64,000 nucleotides of DNA, from the NCBI GenBank assembly GCA_009859145.1, contig VRVR01000050.1, forward strand, positions 1 through 64,000, read 5' to 3'. The DNA comes from Andalucia godoyi. Taxonomy: Eukaryota > Discoba > Jakobea > Jakobida > Andaluciidae. Positions within the stretch are counted from its first letter, which is position 1. Each line of letters begins with the position of its first letter. The notes under the pieces were generated by a model. That model worked only from the letters and a program-made list of their open reading frames with translations, was not told where the DNA came from and did not search any database. This document shows positions 9,403-19,397 of this stretch, piece by piece. Both the position numbers and the translations under genes were made by a program.

Positions 9403-9831
9403 ATGTCATCATCTCCAACGGGAGCGCCAACCGAGACTTCTGACACCCCGATGAATGCATCCGAGCCGTCGATGTGGGAGTCTCTCAAGACAAAGTTTGG
9501 TGCATCTGAAACAGAATCTGTAGCAAAGCAAGCCGAGTTCGAAGCCGAGTCCGAGCGGTACCGTGCCGCACGTCAGCGAACTCCTTCCGAAAACGCAGCT
9601 GCGAAACAGCGCGCATTGGATGCATGTGCTGCGCAGAATGCACGACTCGTTGCATGCTTCCAAAATTCGTGGTTTCCACTGTGTTCGGATGAGTTCGAAT
9701 CCTTCTGGTCGTGTTTCCGAGCCGAACGCGGATTCGCACGCATGGCTCTCCTCGGTCGTGTCAAACACGTGAATGAAGATCAACCAGTGCATCCACAGAA
9801 GCAAGATCAGCGAGACCAGCACCCAAAGTAA
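9403..9831 (+). CDS. Twin CX9C (CHCH-domain) protein
   Basis: A 142-residue protein with two exact CX9C motifs, C75-x9-C85 and C94-x9-C104, the coiled-coil-helix fold imported into the mitochondrial intermembrane space by Mia40/Erv1. The amino-terminal 60 residues are Ser/Thr/Pro-rich and acidic; the tail after the CHCH domain is polar. No membrane segment is visible. It could be a respiratory-chain subunit or assembly factor; I cannot choose a specific orthologue. An in-frame ATG exists at 9238, but the intervening segment contains a CCAATCA box (9381) and begins at the edge of transposon copy F1, so 9403 is preferred. Confidence 0.8.
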   Translation: MSSSPTGAPTETSDTPMNASEPSMWESLKTKFGASETESVAKQAEFEAESERYRAARQRTPSENAAAKQRALDACAAQNARLVACFQNSWFPLCSDEFESFWSCFRAERGFARMALLGRVKHVNEDQPVHPQKQDQRDQHPK

Positions 9832-9875
9832 GCACCTGAAAGCAATAATGTATCTTATAATTTGCTCCTCTTCGC

Positions 9876-11060
9876 TCATGCAATGGCTGCGGTTGAAAGG
9901 GTTGGGTCCCACAGAGGTGCGGAAGGATATCGGACAGGGTGCGATCCGTATTTCGGCAAGTTGAATGGCAAGAGATAGCAGAGGAAATCGAGAAGCGTTT
10001 GCTTTCCATGGAACGCGTGGCCGTTGCTATGTGCCCCAAGCATTTCACGCATGTTTCGCAAGAAGCCGTAGTTATATTTGCTGACGAAGCGCGATTTTCC
10101 GCGAGCTGCTGCAATCCGACTGAGTCGTTGGTTGATGGAATGCTCAATTGCCGTCTGGTTTGTCAAGACGTAGTAGGCATGCCATCCAGAAAAAATAAGC
10201 ATTCCGAGAGCCAAGCACACGCAGAAGATGCCGTCAATCACTACAAGCAGTAGTCCGAATATCCCCAAGGGAAACCTCGGATTTCCGTTGCTTGAAGAGG
10301 GAGAGGAAGAAGACGGAGACGGAGACGGAGACATCGAGCTTGAGAGCAAGAGAAGAAACTGAGCAAGCAACACACAGTACCAGCAGGCAGCAAGGGCGCA
10401 GTAAACCACGAAGAGAAAGAAGTACTTGTAGTTGTAGAATCCGACGCAGTTGTCGATCCAAACGCAGTGGTGATCCATCCGCAGTACGCAAGTCCCACAG
10501 TCCCAGCAGTGATGCGCTCTTTCTGGTCTGGGTACCCCCAATTCACACTTTGTGCAGAAGTTGCGGTACGCTCCGTCATCGAATGGCTGCTGCTCTTGCT
10601 CGGGCGCGTCACTATCATATTCGAACTCGTATCCGGAAGCAGATGATTGTTGATTAACAGATGGCACAAGGTCGGCTTCCGGTGCTGCGAGTGTCCCAGG
10701 ATCCGTCCAGGCGGCCATCAAGTACGAGTAATACATTGTGCAGATAAGAAACAAAAAGACGCACCATGTTGCTCGAACACGGAGCGGCCACGGAATGTCG
10801 TCGGAAATCCAGCTCGATGCGAGAGGCTCCGAGGGTGAAGACGAAGACGAAGACGACGATGGTGAGGCAGCGGGAGTGGCAGAGGCAGCGGATGCGGCTG
10901 GAGTATCTGCCAAGTGTGGATAATACGGAACCGTCGCCACACACAACAGATAAGCTGCAAAGGAGAATTGCGCAACACCGGTGGTGATGACGAGAAAGAA
11001 GGGAAATAAATCGCACGACATGCGCATTCGAAACAAACGCCGAGGCCGTAAAATCATCAT
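9876..11060 (-). CDS. DHHC-type protein S-acyltransferase
   Basis: Integral membrane palmitoyltransferase of 394 residues that attaches acyl chains to protein cysteines. Four predicted membrane segments lie at about 18-44, 97-117, 211-240 and 285-310. The Cys-rich domain sits between segments two and three (FCTKCELGVPRPERAHHC from about 168), with the catalytic DHHC at 196-199 followed by the conserved W-I-D-N-C-V-G. NQTAIEH after segment four looks like a variant of the usual TTxE motif. A Ser/Pro-rich loop (about 50-85) is extra. The start is the first of two closely spaced ATGs. It is convergent with the CX9C gene, 44 nt from its stop. Confidence 0.95.
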   Translation of the reverse strand: MMILRPRRLFRMRMSCDLFPFFLVITTGVAQFSFAAYLLCVATVPYYPHLADTPAASAASATPAASPSSSSSSSSPSEPLASSWISDDIPWPLRVRATWCVFLFLICTMYYSYLMAAWTDPGTLAAPEADLVPSVNQQSSASGYEFEYDSDAPEQEQQPFDDGAYRNFCTKCELGVPRPERAHHCWDCGTCVLRMDHHCVWIDNCVGFYNYKYFFLFVVYCALAACWYCVLLAQFLLLLSSSMSPSPSPSSSSPSSSNGNPRFPLGIFGLLLVVIDGIFCVCLALGMLIFSGWHAYYVLTNQTAIEHSINQRLSRIAAARGKSRFVSKYNYGFLRNMREMLGAHSNGHAFHGKQTLLDFLCYLLPFNLPKYGSHPVRYPSAPLWDPTLSTAAIA

Positions 11061-12227
11061 CTTGCTTCTCGCTCTTCTTCTCGCTCCCTAATCGATCAGT
11101 CTGTCTGCCACCCTGTCTGCCAGTCAGTCAGGAAAAACAGAAACTCTTCTTCTCCACGGGGTTCCACTTGTCTTGCCTCCACCCACAGCTGAGGATTCTT
11201 GAAATGAGAGAGAAAAGGCGGTGAGAAAGGAAAGGGAAAAAGGGAAAAACGTAAGAAAACTTTCATGGCGTGACAAGATGTATTTCTTCGTCGAATCATT
11301 TGTTGGTTTGCAACCTCGAGCTGCGCGTGACCTATTTGAGTCCCTATTGCTGAGGATTATAACCCTCCAAAAACCTAAAGCCTCTCCAAACATTTGTCTC
11401 GCATGCTGCGCCTCAGACAGATTTTATTTAGCATAAAGTGACTTTTACAATCAACATGGAGTTCCCTTTTTGAGTGGGACATCCGTGGGTCTGCGCACCC
11501 CCAAAACAGAAACAGCCCATGCTTTCGTCAGAGCTCTCTACTAGAACAATGAGTGCATTCCTTAAAAACCGTTTGGACCTTGGGAACCAGGGGGAAAACT
11601 AGGGATTTCAACGAACTTCATTTATTGCCATTCCGCATTTCTGTCCACTGGTTCATTTTCGTGTTCTTCAATCTCTGTTTTCAATCGAGCGGATAGTGTA
11701 TTGGTTGTTGATTGGCAATGGAGTGCGCCACAGAGGGAGAGAGAGGCTGCGGCGGAGGAATCATCGATTACAACGAATCGGGTTGTCAGTATTCGAGAGT
11801 ATCTCTTATTGGGCCTCGACCTGGCACACCTACGCCGCCGCGACAACAAAAAAACAACAGCAAAAAGAAAAAGGTCGGCCTTCGTTCATCAGCAACGTCG
11901 ACGACTGTAAAAAAAAACTCAGCCATACTATCCGATGGATATTCTCAGTCGTCCACCATTTATAGTATGCAGTACAATGATCCATCCCGCAACGCCGCAT
12001 TCCGATCGTTCTGGGTTCTCCGTCGCTCGCCAAAACATAATTCATAAAACGGTCCACCGTGTCGCTCCCACTGTTCTACACTGGGCAGTCCAAAAAGAAA
12101 CGTATCGTCTGATTATCTCGCCATTGGAAGTTTTTGTATCTGGTATTTGTTTTATTCGTATATTTCATATTTATTTATTGTTATTTATTTTTTTTAACGG
12201 GTTCATGGTTGTGTCGATTGGTCGGCG
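11061..12227. other. Divergent intergenic region holding dispersed repeat B1
   Basis: Separates the DHHC gene from the six-TM gene. No gene supported. It contains the long copy of dispersed repeat family B (11355-11957, listed separately). The region just before 12228 is T-rich (TATTTATTTATTG near 12165) and may be the promoter of the six-TM gene. Confidence 0.5.
11355..11957 (+). repeat. Dispersed repeat family B, long copy B1
   Basis: Blocks at 11355-11452, about 11761-11832 and 11917-11957 match, in order, the reverse complement of 56243-56480 (copy B2); the last block also matches 45180-45262 (B3). Shared words include CTCTCCAAACATTTG, ATTGGGCCTCGACCTG and TCAGCCATACTATCCGATG. Relative to B2, B1 carries two extra internal stretches of about 308 and 85 nt. 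No transposase or terminal inverted repeat is evident, so the nature of the repeat is unknown. Confidence 0.7.
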
Positions 12228-13163
12228 ATGACAGCGCTGCTTTCCTTGTTTGATTCCGGGTTCCTGACAACTCGATCTGGGAAAGTCGTCCACTTTGTTC
12301 TGTGTGCATCGTTGATATTCTGTTTATTGCTGTACGCGTTCACGGTACTTCTACTGGATCCAAACGATCCGCTGGTTGTGGGCTTGTTTTGCATGGTCAG
12401 CACAGTGTGGGTAACCGGACTTGGACTGCACTGTCTTTTGTTTCTGCGGTTGGAGTTTGAATGCCGCCGCTCGCTGGACAATGCCCTTGCACCGCGCTCC
12501 TGGATTATGTACTACTACTCATTCTTTATGATTTTGCAGGCGATCATCGACATCGTGTACAATTTCTTTTCGGTCTTCAAGTCCAACATCCTTCCTCTTG
12601 TGTTCTTGCAGATTGCAACCATCATGCTGGAATTCACCCTGTTGCTGAGTACTACGCGTCTTGACACAATCTGGTACTTTGGGCCAAAGAACGGGGCTAT
12701 CACAATCGGCCAGCTCAAGGTGTTCTACGTTTCCTTTGGATTGTGTGCATTCACGCTTATTGTCTTGAATATCGCTACAGAGCTGTTTGGTGTTTTGGAC
12801 AACGAAGAAGTTAATCCGTACGTTCGCATGTTGATCATCTGCGCCGTGATTGTCCATCTCAAGGTCCTTCCATTTGTTCTGAAGCTCTTCTTCATGAAGA
12901 TCCGGAATCCAAATCTAATTGTCGCTGATTTCATCTCTCCGTCTGTCGACGCCTTCATCGAACATCGACTCGCAGAGAATCGTAATCGCAATAATAGTAG
13001 TAATCCTGACGGTGGTGATAATACTGCCAATTCTCAGGTGAAGATGATCAAGAAAAGGGATAAAAGGACAAGTAAGAACGCAGCCAGGCATGCAAGTATA
13101 AGCGGCATCGGTGGAGATTTTGAAATGCTGCTTGGTCCAGAAGAGGAAACGAGCGCGGCGTAG
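12228..13163 (+). CDS. Unrecognised six-TM membrane protein
   Basis: A 311-residue hydrophobic protein with about six membrane segments at roughly 20-43, 50-75, 92-116, 121-140, 164-188 and 201-223, then a hydrophilic tail with an Asn-rich patch and many Lys/Arg. No signature of a transporter, receptor or enzyme that I recognise. The ATG at 12228 directly precedes the hydrophobic part. The tail sequence KMIKKRDKRTSKNAARH suggests a cytosolic, basic carboxy terminus. Orphan; function unassigned. Confidence 0.8.
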   Translation: MTALLSLFDSGFLTTRSGKVVHFVLCASLIFCLLLYAFTVLLLDPNDPLVVGLFCMVSTVWVTGLGLHCLLFLRLEFECRRSLDNALAPRSWIMYYYSFFMILQAIIDIVYNFFSVFKSNILPLVFLQIATIMLEFTLLLSTTRLDTIWYFGPKNGAITIGQLKVFYVSFGLCAFTLIVLNIATELFGVLDNEEVNPYVRMLIICAVIVHLKVLPFVLKLFFMKIRNPNLIVADFISPSVDAFIEHRLAENRNRNNSSNPDGGDNTANSQVKMIKKRDKRTSKNAARHASISGIGGDFEMLLGPEEETSAA

Positions 13164-13854
13164 TTGGTATATGAACAATCATACCCCTGATGTGTGCCTC
13201 TGGGGAAGCAAGTGCGTTAAAATGATGCCGATACCTCTGAGAATCCAAGGCACTGTACCTTATTAAGCAGTGATGTGGCTGCGTGTCGCCTGGAAATGAA
13301 AAGCGCACCGTTGGCAACTGTTGAACTAGTCTTCATCGCATTTTATTTCGTTTTCCCTGGATTCGTTTATTTTTTGGTGGTAAAATGCTTGAAATTCCTA
13401 AGGTACCGTTTAATTTCCCCCTCATCCGGTTAGAACTGAAATAAACGTGCTGGGGGTCTGATTCCTGGGCGATTCATTCGTAGGATCGATTATCATCATG
13501 TGCAGCACTGCAATACTCCCCCAATGAGAACCAATTAACGTTGATGCTGTGTATCGGCGAACTGTCGTACAGTGGTGGCACTCGCAGCCGTTTGTCGGGG
13601 ATTCTGCCCATTTGCCCATCGTCATCATTGCCATCATCATCGTTATCATCATCGTCAAAATTCTTTCGAAGAGAATTTCCTCCAACCTCCCACTTCTTCT
13701 CTTAAACAGAGCAAAAAAGGAGTACCACTACCACTACCACTACAACTACGATTCTGTTGTTTTGATTTCTCGTATCCATTCATACTCTTGTCACTATCAT
13801 TATCATTTGTGTGCTAAGAGTCTCAATTCTGAATTCTGAGATTTCCGTTGACCA
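13164..13854. other. Intergenic with short tandem repeats
   Basis: No gene supported. It contains a CATCAT-type run at about 13618-13660 and a CCACTA-type run at about 13724-13748, both within 240 nt upstream of the FAM228 start. Confidence 0.5.
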
Positions 13855-14835
13855 ATGTCTGCGACGACGTCATCAATGTCGACGACTGGGGCGTCCGGGT
13901 CCAAAATCCATGTTCATTCAGCGGATCTGTTCCTTGATCTGTGCAATTCGGCGGATTGGACGATCCGCGTTCCAAAGGCAGGGGAATCGCCCGTACCTCG
14001 CAACCCCCGTGAGCAAATGATGGAGGTTGCTGCAAAGGCCAAGAAGGACGCGCGAAGAAAAGCAATGGAGGAAGAAGACATTCACTTTCGAGCCCAAGTG
14101 CAGCGTGCTGAACGGGAAAAGTCCAGAAAACGAGAGGCTGTGTTTCAGGATCGCTACAGGCGGATATTGGAGGAGGAAACATCATTTGTACAGCACGTGA
14201 AGGAGTATCTTTCCATGACGGAAAGAGCGAACGGTGCGAAGCGCGAGCAGCTCTATCGAGAGTGGATCGAGGCTGTATACTTGCCGATTCAGGCGCAGAT
14301 CTCGAATCGCATCGACTCGACTTCGGTGGAGGAGATTGAGAAACGGAGAAGAGACATGTTTGCAGAGTTTCTGCATCAGACAAACACAAAGGAGGGGCTA
14401 TTCAGAGACATCATCATGGAGCACGAATATAATCCGCTGCGGGCTCGGGACTTTACGGTCAAGTACTCGGATCCAGACGACTTGACAGACCCAACAAGAC
14501 GGGTGGTTGTTGCGAAGACAGCGGAGGAACGGGCTTCCTCGGCGTCCAAGGCCACAGGCGTCTCCCGCAGAGTGAAGGCTCCTCCTCCAAGATCCAGAGA
14601 AGTGTTTGATATTCGACAGTGGGACAGGCCGGAGGCGACTCCGTATGGCAGATACAACTTGCCTGTCGACGAGACTCCTTCAGGCCCGGTACGGAATAAG
14701 ACATCTCTTTCGCGAGTGGTCTTTGATCATTATGATATTCCGCAAGGGAAGGACGCGGTGCAAAAGGAATGGCCGAAAGGGAAGCGCGTGTTCGCAGACT
14801 GGGTGCCTGGTCAGAAAATTCAAGATTCTCTATGA
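13855..14835 (+). CDS. FAM228-family protein
   Basis: A 326-residue protein matching the FAM228 family. The core about residues 90-200 has VFQDRYRRILEEETSF, then the REQLYREWIEAVYLPIQ segment, EEIEKRRRDMFAEFLHQTN and EHEYNPL, in the order and spacing typical of FAM228A/B. Family function is poorly known; members are testis- and cilium-enriched in animals. The amino terminus is Ser/Thr-rich; the carboxy-terminal third is basic with Pro and Tyr. It is convergent with topoisomerase II, the two stop codons about 120 nt apart. Confidence 0.8.
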   Translation: MSATTSSMSTTGASGSKIHVHSADLFLDLCNSADWTIRVPKAGESPVPRNPREQMMEVAAKAKKDARRKAMEEEDIHFRAQVQRAEREKSRKREAVFQDRYRRILEEETSFVQHVKEYLSMTERANGAKREQLYREWIEAVYLPIQAQISNRIDSTSVEEIEKRRRDMFAEFLHQTNTKEGLFRDIIMEHEYNPLRARDFTVKYSDPDDLTDPTRRVVVAKTAEERASSASKATGVSRRVKAPPPRSREVFDIRQWDRPEATPYGRYNLPVDETPSGPVRNKTSLSRVVFDHYDIPQGKDAVQKEWPKGKRVFADWVPGQKIQDSL

Positions 14836-14955
14836 TGGGTTCGCTTACCATCATCACCCCACCCCCTTCGTCTTCGTCTTCTTCTTGGCTGTCTTCTTGG
14901 CACTTTATGAAAATTGGAGCCACTGTAATAAATACACAGAACTGTTTGTACTATA

Positions 14956-17900
14956 TCAAGCAAGCGAATCACCTGCAGATTGCTGTGAATCGGACGAGCG
15001 AACAGCCATCAACGAGGATCGAAAACCCATCTTCACCAGCATCTTCTTCAACTCGGCGAGATCACGACTCCACATCTTCTGCGGCGTGGTGTTCTTGATC
15101 ATTTCAAAATCAGCCTTCTTGGACTCAAAGTCCTTTTCCAGCTGCATTTTCCGTTCCGATGTCAGCGACGACAGCGGTAAGCTCAGCAACGAATCGATCT
15201 CGGCATCGGAAATGTCATGCAGCAACGGATCCCTCGAAATCAGACATGTGCGGACCGCCTCCAGAACGCCCTTCTTGGGAACACCGACAAGAGTAACCGT
15301 TCCAGAACAAACAGAATCCACAAACTGCACTTTCGCTGCAAGAGTGCGAATGGCAGCAGAAAGGTCGGACAGCATGCGAAGCTTTCGTTTTCCATAGTAC
15401 TGCAAACGGATGGGAAAGTATTCCTTGAGAATGTCCAAAGATGACGAAAAACGTCTGATGGAAGACGCATCCGCGGAAAACGCATGCATATTCGTTGTCG
15501 ATATTGGGGATTCAAGCTTGAGCGTTCGCAGAAATTCGCCTTCGTTGGACAGCAACTGCGTCAAGGACTTTCGGTCGAACTTGATGCGAAAATGGACTTC
15601 GATGTCGGTGTGGAACTCCTCCACTTGCGAGACATTCGGCAGACCTTCGAGGACCTGTTTATAGTCTTGAATCCACCTGCCAACAGGGAGCTCGGTGATC
15701 TCTACTGCAACAGGGGACGTGACCTTGTAGAGTCCTCTCGTAATGTACCGACCGGGGGTGGGAGTCGGCACAATGGAACCTTTGAATCCCCGAAAGAACG
15801 GATGCATGGGAATGGGCTCCAGTCCAGACAACATCCGCACAACATTGTCGAGGATGTCCATCGGATTGTACGACGGAATGTCGGTCGAGTATCCAGTGCC
15901 AACGCCCTGACCACCGTTGACAAGTAGCATCGGGATAATGGGAACAAAGAACATGGGCTCAACGGTCTCGCCGTCCTCGACGCGTGGATCGAGAATCGCA
16001 TCGTCCTCGGGCCGGAACAACAATCGAGTGACCGAGTTCAACCGAGTAAATATGTAGCGGGATGACGCTGCGTCGCTTCCTCCGGAAAGACGAGTGCCAA
16101 ATTGTCCGTTGGGGTCCAGCAGATTGAGATTGTTTCCGCTACCGACATAGTCCTGCGCCATGTTCACAATCGTGCCTTGAAGTGACTGCTCACCGTGATG
16201 GTACTGTGTCTGTTCAGCAACGTACCCGGATAGCTGCGCGACCTTCATTTCCTGCACCAGATTCTTTTTGAAGCACGCGTACAAGATCTTCCGCTGCCCA
16301 GGTTTCAGTCCATCAATAACATTCGGAATCGCTCGAACGTTGTTGGCGTGCGAAAACAGAATCAATTCCCGATCAACAAACTCCCGGAAGGTCACAAACC
16401 CAGCAGAGTGGTCGACAAAGGTATCCGGTTGCAGCGAGGAGAGCCATTCTTTGCGGTCATCGGCTTTTGTCTTGTCGAACGCCAGCTGGATTCGAGCGTC
16501 GTCTTGCTGTCCTTCATACCGAAATGCGATGCGCAACTTGTCTAGATTCCTGAAGTACCGCTTCCCTTCTTCCGACGTGTTGGTTCCCAGACCCTTGTAA
16601 TACTTGATACGGTAGCCGGAGGCAACACCTTCGCCAACCTCGGATCGCCACATCTCATACTGCGGAATGGTGAAAAATTCGAGAGAGGAAGACCCCTTGG
16701 TCACCTTGATAATGGGCGTGATGAATTCTTCCAGGAATGTCCCACAGCGAAGCAACGCCGGCCAGTAGTGGTGCAACATATTAATGAAGAGCCCTTTGAT
16801 GTGCGATCCGTCGTGATCCTGGTCGCACATCAGCACGACTCTTCCGTATCGCAGCGTTCGTCGCTGCTCTTCGGTTTCGTACGCACAAGAATGACTCAGC
16901 CCAAGAATTGTCTTGATCTGATTGAGTTCCTCATTCTTCAAAATCGACTCGAACGATGCGTCTCTCACATTCACGAGTTTGCCCTTCAGAGGAAACACTC
17001 CGTAGCGATCGCGTCCCACCACGGAAAGCCCTGCGACAGCCAGTGCCTTTGCGGAATCCCCCTCGGTCAGAATCAGCGAGCATTCCCACCCTTGGGACGT
17101 GCCAGCCCAGTTCGCGTCCTCCAGTTTTTCAACACCCTTCAGTCTCACCTTTCCCCTGGTAGATGCCTTCTTGTCCAGCTCAATAAGCTGTTTGGTTTTG
17201 AAGACCGATACCAATTCATCCACAACTGAACTTGATGCGATCAGACGGTTGAACACGGAATCCGAGATCGCTGCATCCGTTTCGAACGTCGCAGGTTTCG
17301 TCATCAACGTTTCCTTTGTCTGGGAGTCAAAGGCCGGGTTTGGAACCATTGCATTGACAAATATCGACAGCTGATTCTTCAGAGCCGGCTTCGATATTCG
17401 CAAGCGATGTTTCTTGGCGAGCAGTTCAACCAGACGGGTCGCAATCTGATCGAAGATCTCCGAAACATGCGTGCCGCCACGAGACGTGAAAATCGAATTG
17501 CAAAACGAAATGCTTGGTTGCTGAATCGGAGACCCAATTGCGATTTCCCATAAATTATTGAGCCTGGCATACGCAAACGTCGCCGGACCCGTATCTTCCA
17601 CAACCTGCTCTGTTGCGTCGACATTTCTCCGCGTCGCTCGGTGTTGATTTTCCGATCTGTAATACATCGAAACATACTCCTCGAAGCCTGCGATCCCGAC
17701 AGGCTCGTCATTCAAGACGACGTGCAGCCCACGATTGCACGCCGCAAGGTCCATCACGCGTCTTCTGAGCAGCCCAAGCGTACCGTTCTTGAGAAACGAA
17801 ATCGGATCCCTTCGAATCCCTAACTTCTCGAAATCTGGAAGAAAGGAAACTTCCGTGAAGTCCGAAAGTCCCCTTTTCTGCGTCTCGAGCAATGGTCGGT

Positions 17901-18516
17901 CACAGACCCGCATGTTGCTCTTCCACAACTGCGAGTATGCAATTCCATGAACAGAATCTGCAGTTCGCAGCGCAAACTCTGTGGAAAACACATTTGTCAG
18001 CTTTGCGCCAAAACCATTTCTTCCACCCGTGAACTTGCTTTCCGAGTCATCGAAATTGCTCCCTGTTAGCAAATGCCCAAAAACAAGCTCGGGAATGTAA
18101 ATCCCTTCTTTCTGATGAATCACTACTGGAACTCCCTTTCCATTATTATACACCGTCACTCGCCCAGTGACATCATCAATTGACACGCGCACCTCTGTCG
18201 TTCCCGTGTTTGGCCTTCGAAAGTTGTCCACAGCATTCACCAAGACCTCGTCAACGATCTTGTACAGCGCTGGAACGTACTTGATCTTTTTGTACTCCAC
18301 CTCATTTCTTCTGTTCAATATGTACGCATCTTGTTCGGAAATCTCTGTGGATCCAACATACGTGTCCGGACGCAAAAGAATGTGCTCAATTTGTGTCTTT
18401 TTTTCATACACTTCTTCAAACGACTTGGACTTTGCAACAGAAAACCGCCTCGTGCCAAGCCCACAGCGACGCCCAAGGGCTGCCGAACAAGGCAGTACCG
18501 AAAACAGACGAAGCAT
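14956..18516 (-). CDS. TOP2: DNA topoisomerase II with mitochondrial-type presequence
   Basis: Type IIA topoisomerase of 1186 residues that passes one DNA duplex through another with ATP. All core motifs are present: the GHKL ATPase region (KIVDEVLVNAVDNFRRPN), the TOPRIM motif EGDSAKALAVAGL (about 484), DQDHDGSHIKG (about 565), and the catalytic tyrosine Y821 in SSRYIFTRL. The first 30 residues (MLRLFSVLPCSAALGRRCGL, then GTRRF) are rich in Arg, Ser and hydrophobics with no acids, a good mitochondrial presequence. The divergent acidic/basic nuclear tail of about 300 residues seen in animal TOP2 is missing. Organellar location is inferred, as for the separate mitochondrial topoisomerase II of kinetoplastids. 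The start ATG fits the presequence. Confidence 0.96.
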   Translation of the reverse strand: MLRLFSVLPCSAALGRRCGLGTRRFSVAKSKSFEEVYEKKTQIEHILLRPDTYVGSTEISEQDAYILNRRNEVEYKKIKYVPALYKIVDEVLVNAVDNFRRPNTGTTEVRVSIDDVTGRVTVYNNGKGVPVVIHQKEGIYIPELVFGHLLTGSNFDDSESKFTGGRNGFGAKLTNVFSTEFALRTADSVHGIAYSQLWKSNMRVCDRPLLETQKRGLSDFTEVSFLPDFEKLGIRRDPISFLKNGTLGLLRRRVMDLAACNRGLHVVLNDEPVGIAGFEEYVSMYYRSENQHRATRRNVDATEQVVEDTGPATFAYARLNNLWEIAIGSPIQQPSISFCNSIFTSRGGTHVSEIFDQIATRLVELLAKKHRLRISKPALKNQLSIFVNAMVPNPAFDSQTKETLMTKPATFETDAAISDSVFNRLIASSSVVDELVSVFKTKQLIELDKKASTRGKVRLKGVEKLEDANWAGTSQGWECSLILTEGDSAKALAVAGLSVVGRDRYGVFPLKGKLVNVRDASFESILKNEELNQIKTILGLSHSCAYETEEQRRTLRYGRVVLMCDQDHDGSHIKGLFINMLHHYWPALLRCGTFLEEFITPIIKVTKGSSSLEFFTIPQYEMWRSEVGEGVASGYRIKYYKGLGTNTSEEGKRYFRNLDKLRIAFRYEGQQDDARIQLAFDKTKADDRKEWLSSLQPDTFVDHSAGFVTFREFVDRELILFSHANNVRAIPNVIDGLKPGQRKILYACFKKNLVQEMKVAQLSGYVAEQTQYHHGEQSLQGTIVNMAQDYVGSGNNLNLLDPNGQFGTRLSGGSDAASSRYIFTRLNSVTRLLFRPEDDAILDPRVEDGETVEPMFFVPIIPMLLVNGGQGVGTGYSTDIPSYNPMDILDNVVRMLSGLEPIPMHPFFRGFKGSIVPTPTPGRYITRGLYKVTSPVAVEITELPVGRWIQDYKQVLEGLPNVSQVEEFHTDIEVHFRIKFDRKSLTQLLSNEGEFLRTLKLESPISTTNMHAFSADASSIRRFSSSLDILKEYFPIRLQYYGKRKLRMLSDLSAAIRTLAAKVQFVDSVCSGTVTLVGVPKKGVLEAVRTCLISRDPLLHDISDAEIDSLLSLPLSSLTSERKMQLEKDFESKKADFEMIKNTTPQKMWSRDLAELKKMLVKMGFRSSLMAVRSSDSQQSAGDSLA

Positions 18517-18758
18517 TGTCCAAATGGAATTTGCAAATCCGAAAAATTAGTCCTTTTAAAAGTCGAAATTAAAGAAAAAGCCACGGGGAAAATAAAAGGA
18601 AAAGAAAGCGATACTTTTAGTCGATTCAGGAAACGCACAGCCTCAAGTCCTCAACCTTACAAAAGCAAGCCCACTTCCCGCCGACCAAACGACCTTCGAA
18701 AGCCGAGAAAGCTACTGTGTGGTAAAACGACTGCGAGGAGCGCGTGGGAACGAGTGAA

Positions 18759-19346
18759 ATGAGATTGCTGGGGTTTGTGGTGGTGGCAGTGGTGCTGGTG
18801 TTCTCTACGATTGGTGCGTCTGCATCGTCTGCGGTGGTGAGCATTCGTCCTGGAGAGATCAATAGCATTTCGTCGAATGAGGCGTTCCGGACTGTGAAGG
18901 GTCTTCCGTATGTGCTGTTGCTGACACAACATGCAACGTCACGCATGTCAAAGAAGGTGCTTGAGGAAATCGGCCTATGGGCATCAAAGTGCCGGCCACA
19001 CAACTTGTTTGTATTTTCTGCGGATCCAGCAATCGTCACGGACTACCGAGAGTTTTTGGATCAGAACAGCGTGCGCATGGAAGTCATTGGCTACGGTGAC
19101 CCAAAGCAGTACGTATACTCTGGATCTGGCAGCGTTGTCTTTATGCAAGACGGCAAGTTCATCGGGAGTGAGCACGGAATGCTCCTTACCATGCACAACA
19201 AGATTGCTCAAGTCGTGAAGAGCAAGTTCCCCTCCCTTCTTCCTGACGGTCAGCCGTTTTGTACCGCGGAAAGCCAGTCGGCAGCAACTGCGGCTGCGGA
19301 CAAAACCGATGACGTGGATAGTCCTGTCGGTCATTCGGAACTGTAG
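18759..19346 (+). CDS. Small secretory-pathway protein, possibly thioredoxin-like fold
   Basis: A 195-residue protein with a clear signal peptide (MRLLGFVVVAVVLVFSTIGA). The mature part alternates strand- and helix-like segments (YVLLLTQHATS, HNLFVFSADP, SVVFMQDGKFIG) in a pattern resembling thioredoxin-like folds, but it has no CXXC motif. The last residues are HSEL, which resembles but does not match the KDEL-type ER retrieval signal. I do not recognise the family. The start is the ATG at 18759 opening the signal peptide; an upstream in-frame GTG at 18744 is not needed. Copy F2 of the transposon lies about 50 nt after the stop. Confidence 0.7.
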   Translation: MRLLGFVVVAVVLVFSTIGASASSAVVSIRPGEINSISSNEAFRTVKGLPYVLLLTQHATSRMSKKVLEEIGLWASKCRPHNLFVFSADPAIVTDYREFLDQNSVRMEVIGYGDPKQYVYSGSGSVVFMQDGKFIGSEHGMLLTMHNKIAQVVKSKFPSLLPDGQPFCTAESQSAATAAADKTDDVDSPVGHSEL

Positions 19347-19397
19347 CTCCTCGAGACGGCGGGGGCGTTGATCCTGTGAAAATGTACGCAAGACGAG

